Assembly: GCA_963806685.1 (NCBI GenBank)
Contig: CAWDZB010000006.1
Span: forward strand, 124,001 to 188,000
Length of the DNA stretch: 64,000 bases
Direction: 5' to 3'
Source of the DNA: DDH964 sp963806685
Lineage (GTDB): Bacteria; Desulfobacterota; Desulfuromonadia; Desulfuromonadales; DDH964
Positions 62,833 through 64,000 of this stretch are shown here, piece after piece (position 1 is the first letter of the stretch; the number at the start of each line of letters is the position of its first letter). The position numbers and the translations under genes are program-made. Under the pieces are notes generated by a model that searched no databases, was not told the DNA's origin, and saw only the letters and a list, made by a program, of their open reading frames with translations.

Positions 62833-63690
62833 TTAAAACAGGCCTAAAATATATTCTAGAAATCTCCGAATCTTAATTTTTATGTTATACAGAATTGGCA
62901 TACCATGTATCATAAATTTCTCTTGATTCAGATTCCACTTCAGCCAGTCATCTGGTATCTGTATTTCATACTTAGATTCAATTATAGCAAATGACTGTTT
63001 TATCGTGCTTAACTCATATCGTATTTTTACAAATTTCGAGTCATCGCCTGTAGATGCTTTTTCATGAAAATGCGTCACTGACACTGAGTCAATAAGCCTT
63101 GCATGAACAGGATTGCCGGAAAAGATTCCTCGCAAGCAAAATTCTATATCTTCTCCCCCTACGAAAAGATCCTCATCGTAATGACCCAACCTTTGAAAAA
63201 CTGACCTTTTAACAAGGCTTGCCCCACCGGGGAACCAGTTTAAATCATTACTAAAATTATTGGCAAAGCACAACTTTCCATCGATTATCAGTATATTTCG
63301 ATATTTTTGCCATCTTTCTTCATGTTTATTAAAAAGTCTCGGAATTAATACTTCTAAACCTTCATCGCTATCAGACATCTCTATACAAAGATTATGAAAC
63401 CAATCCAATCTATTAACAATAATATCATTATCAATAAAAAACAGCCATTCTTCAGTAGAATTTTTTATAAGAACATTTCTTCCGCCACCAACTCCCAAAT
63501 TTCTTTCGGAAAAAAACAATTTAATCTGTTCGTATTGTTTGCAAAACTCTCGTATTTTTTGTGAAGACTCTAGTGATGAACCATTGTTTAATATATAGAT
63601 AATTGCTTTTGATGATAATATACTTTCTATACATTTAATTGTTTGATCTGCCTTTTCAAAAAATAAAATACAAAATGCTATATTATTCAT
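62833..63690 (-). CDS. GT2-family glycosyltransferase
   Basis: 285 residues from ATG 63690, intact. It is a GT-A glycosyltransferase: IAFCILFFEKADQTIKCIES, YILNNGSS, ERNLGVGGGRNVL, and the metal-binding FFIDNDI. Then FPGGASLVKRSVFQRLGHYD and GGEDIEFCLRGI, typical of rhamnosyltransferase-like GT2 enzymes. The gene is strongly AT-rich, in contrast to the rest of the window, implying recent acquisition. It is expected to act on the cell-surface polysaccharide made by this cluster. Confidence 0.92.
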   Translation of the reverse strand: MNNIAFCILFFEKADQTIKCIESILSSKAIIYILNNGSSLESSQKIREFCKQYEQIKLFFSERNLGVGGGRNVLIKNSTEEWLFFIDNDIIVNRLDWFHNLCIEMSDSDEGLEVLIPRLFNKHEERWQKYRNILIIDGKLCFANNFSNDLNWFPGGASLVKRSVFQRLGHYDEDLFVGGEDIEFCLRGIFSGNPVHARLIDSVSVTHFHEKASTGDDSKFVKIRYELSTIKQSFAIIESKYEIQIPDDWLKWNLNQEKFMIHGMPILYNIKIKIRRFLEYILGLF

Positions 63691-63713
63691 ATGAAAAGTG
63701 CCCAATATAATTC

Positions 63714-64000
63714 TTATAATGAATCTAATTGGTTGTATTTGGCCATCTGTCGAATTCTGGCAGCTCGATTTGCAGACACTCCACGATCAAGATTTTCATC
63801 AGAGTTTTCATGAAAGTTGTAAACATAAGTCGTGCGATAGATATGCTTGGCACGGTTTCCGGCAAGTTCAAACATGCTTAGATAAATGGCCTGGTCGTCG
63901 GCAGTCTCCCAATATTTTCCTGTAGTCGGATCAGAAAAAGTCTCTTCTTTTAGGTGCGCAAACAACTCTGAGCGAAAACTATGCAAGGGCTGACCAAGCC
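63714..64000 (-). CDS. GT2-family glycosyltransferase, C-terminal part (cut by window edge)
   Basis: 95 residues of the C-terminus: LHSFRSELFAHLKEETFSD, ETADDQAIYLSMFELAGNRA, YRTTYVYNFHENSDENLDRG. This fits the last part of the GT2 family, in which a predicted substrate-binding segment HxFR...L and W-x-x-x-D-x-A-x-x-x-x-x-x-E-x-A-G are seen. The start lies beyond the right edge. It is AT-rich like the gene at 62833. Confidence 0.8.
   Translation of the reverse strand, partial: LGQPLHSFRSELFAHLKEETFSDPTTGKYWETADDQAIYLSMFELAGNRAKHIYRTTYVYNFHENSDENLDRGVSANRAARIRQMAKYNQLDSL

Overview
The window looks like the chromosome of a GC-rich, Gram-negative deltaproteobacterium of the Desulfuromonadia/Geobacter-Desulfuromonas type. 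This is inferred from gene content, not from a search. The Gram-negative signs are lpxH, a TamA/TamB outer-membrane assembly pair, many lipoproteins and a RodZ-like protein. The Desulfuromonadia-like signs are many receiver-domain proteins, a sigma-54 activator with a matching -24/-12 promoter, DUF4019 and YtxH/DUF948 envelope proteins, a nanoRNase-like DHH protein next to a TIGR00725 protein, and a lone hypF. No tRNA, rRNA or CRISPR array was recognised. Almost all genes read leftward; the exceptions are the phospholipase-like gene, lpxH, pfkA, one small membrane protein and an IS3 fragment.

Layout. 0.1-9.5 kb: a secreted zinc phospholipase C-like protein, coaBC (frameshifted), an MBL hydrolase, an OB/HD nuclease-like protein, an FAD dehydrogenase, and a signalling group (REC-histidine kinase, UspA, response regulator, zinc-ribbon-REC) around a purine nucleoside phosphorylase. 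9.5-15.4 kb: rodZ-like, pilF-like, an unknown gene, PfkB kinase, MTA phosphorylase, rlmN, ndk; this is the ndk-rlmN-pilF-rodZ order known from Pseudomonas, with purine-salvage genes inserted. 15.5-23.5 kb: tamB, tamA, SRPBCC and SDR/DUF2867 genes. 23.7-28.1 kb: a heptad-repeat lipoprotein, rdgB, rph, N-acetylmuramoyl-L-alanine amidase, DHH phosphoesterase, TIGR00725 protein. 28.2-36.4 kb: copA (three HMA domains, frameshifted), TPR protein, tautomerase, two nucleoside-recognition membrane proteins, lpxH, YihY/BrkB, YtxH, DUF948. 36.4-46.8 kb: YkgJ, an M16 peptidase pair, lon, pfkA, a secreted MORN-like protein, hypF. 47-50.6 kb: a DASS/SLC13 carboxylate transporter with a sigma-54 promoter directly downstream of an NtrC-type regulator, so probably a self-contained regulatory unit. 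51-55.3 kb: small accessory envelope genes.

55.9-64 kb: a prepilin peptidase and an exopolysaccharide/O-antigen-type cluster (CapD remnant, polyprenyl glycosylphosphotransferase, three GT4 and two GT2 glycosyltransferases). The CapD gene is cut by an IS3-family fragment. Base composition becomes strongly AT-rich from about 62.8 kb, a sign of horizontal acquisition.

About 16 single- or double-base disruptions were located (two before 52 kb, the rest between 52.7 and 62.8 kb). Several lie in runs of 5-9 G or C. In each case a one- or two-base correction restores a coherent protein. The simplest explanation is local indel sequencing error; for the poly-G/C tracts in glycosyltransferase genes phase variation is an alternative.
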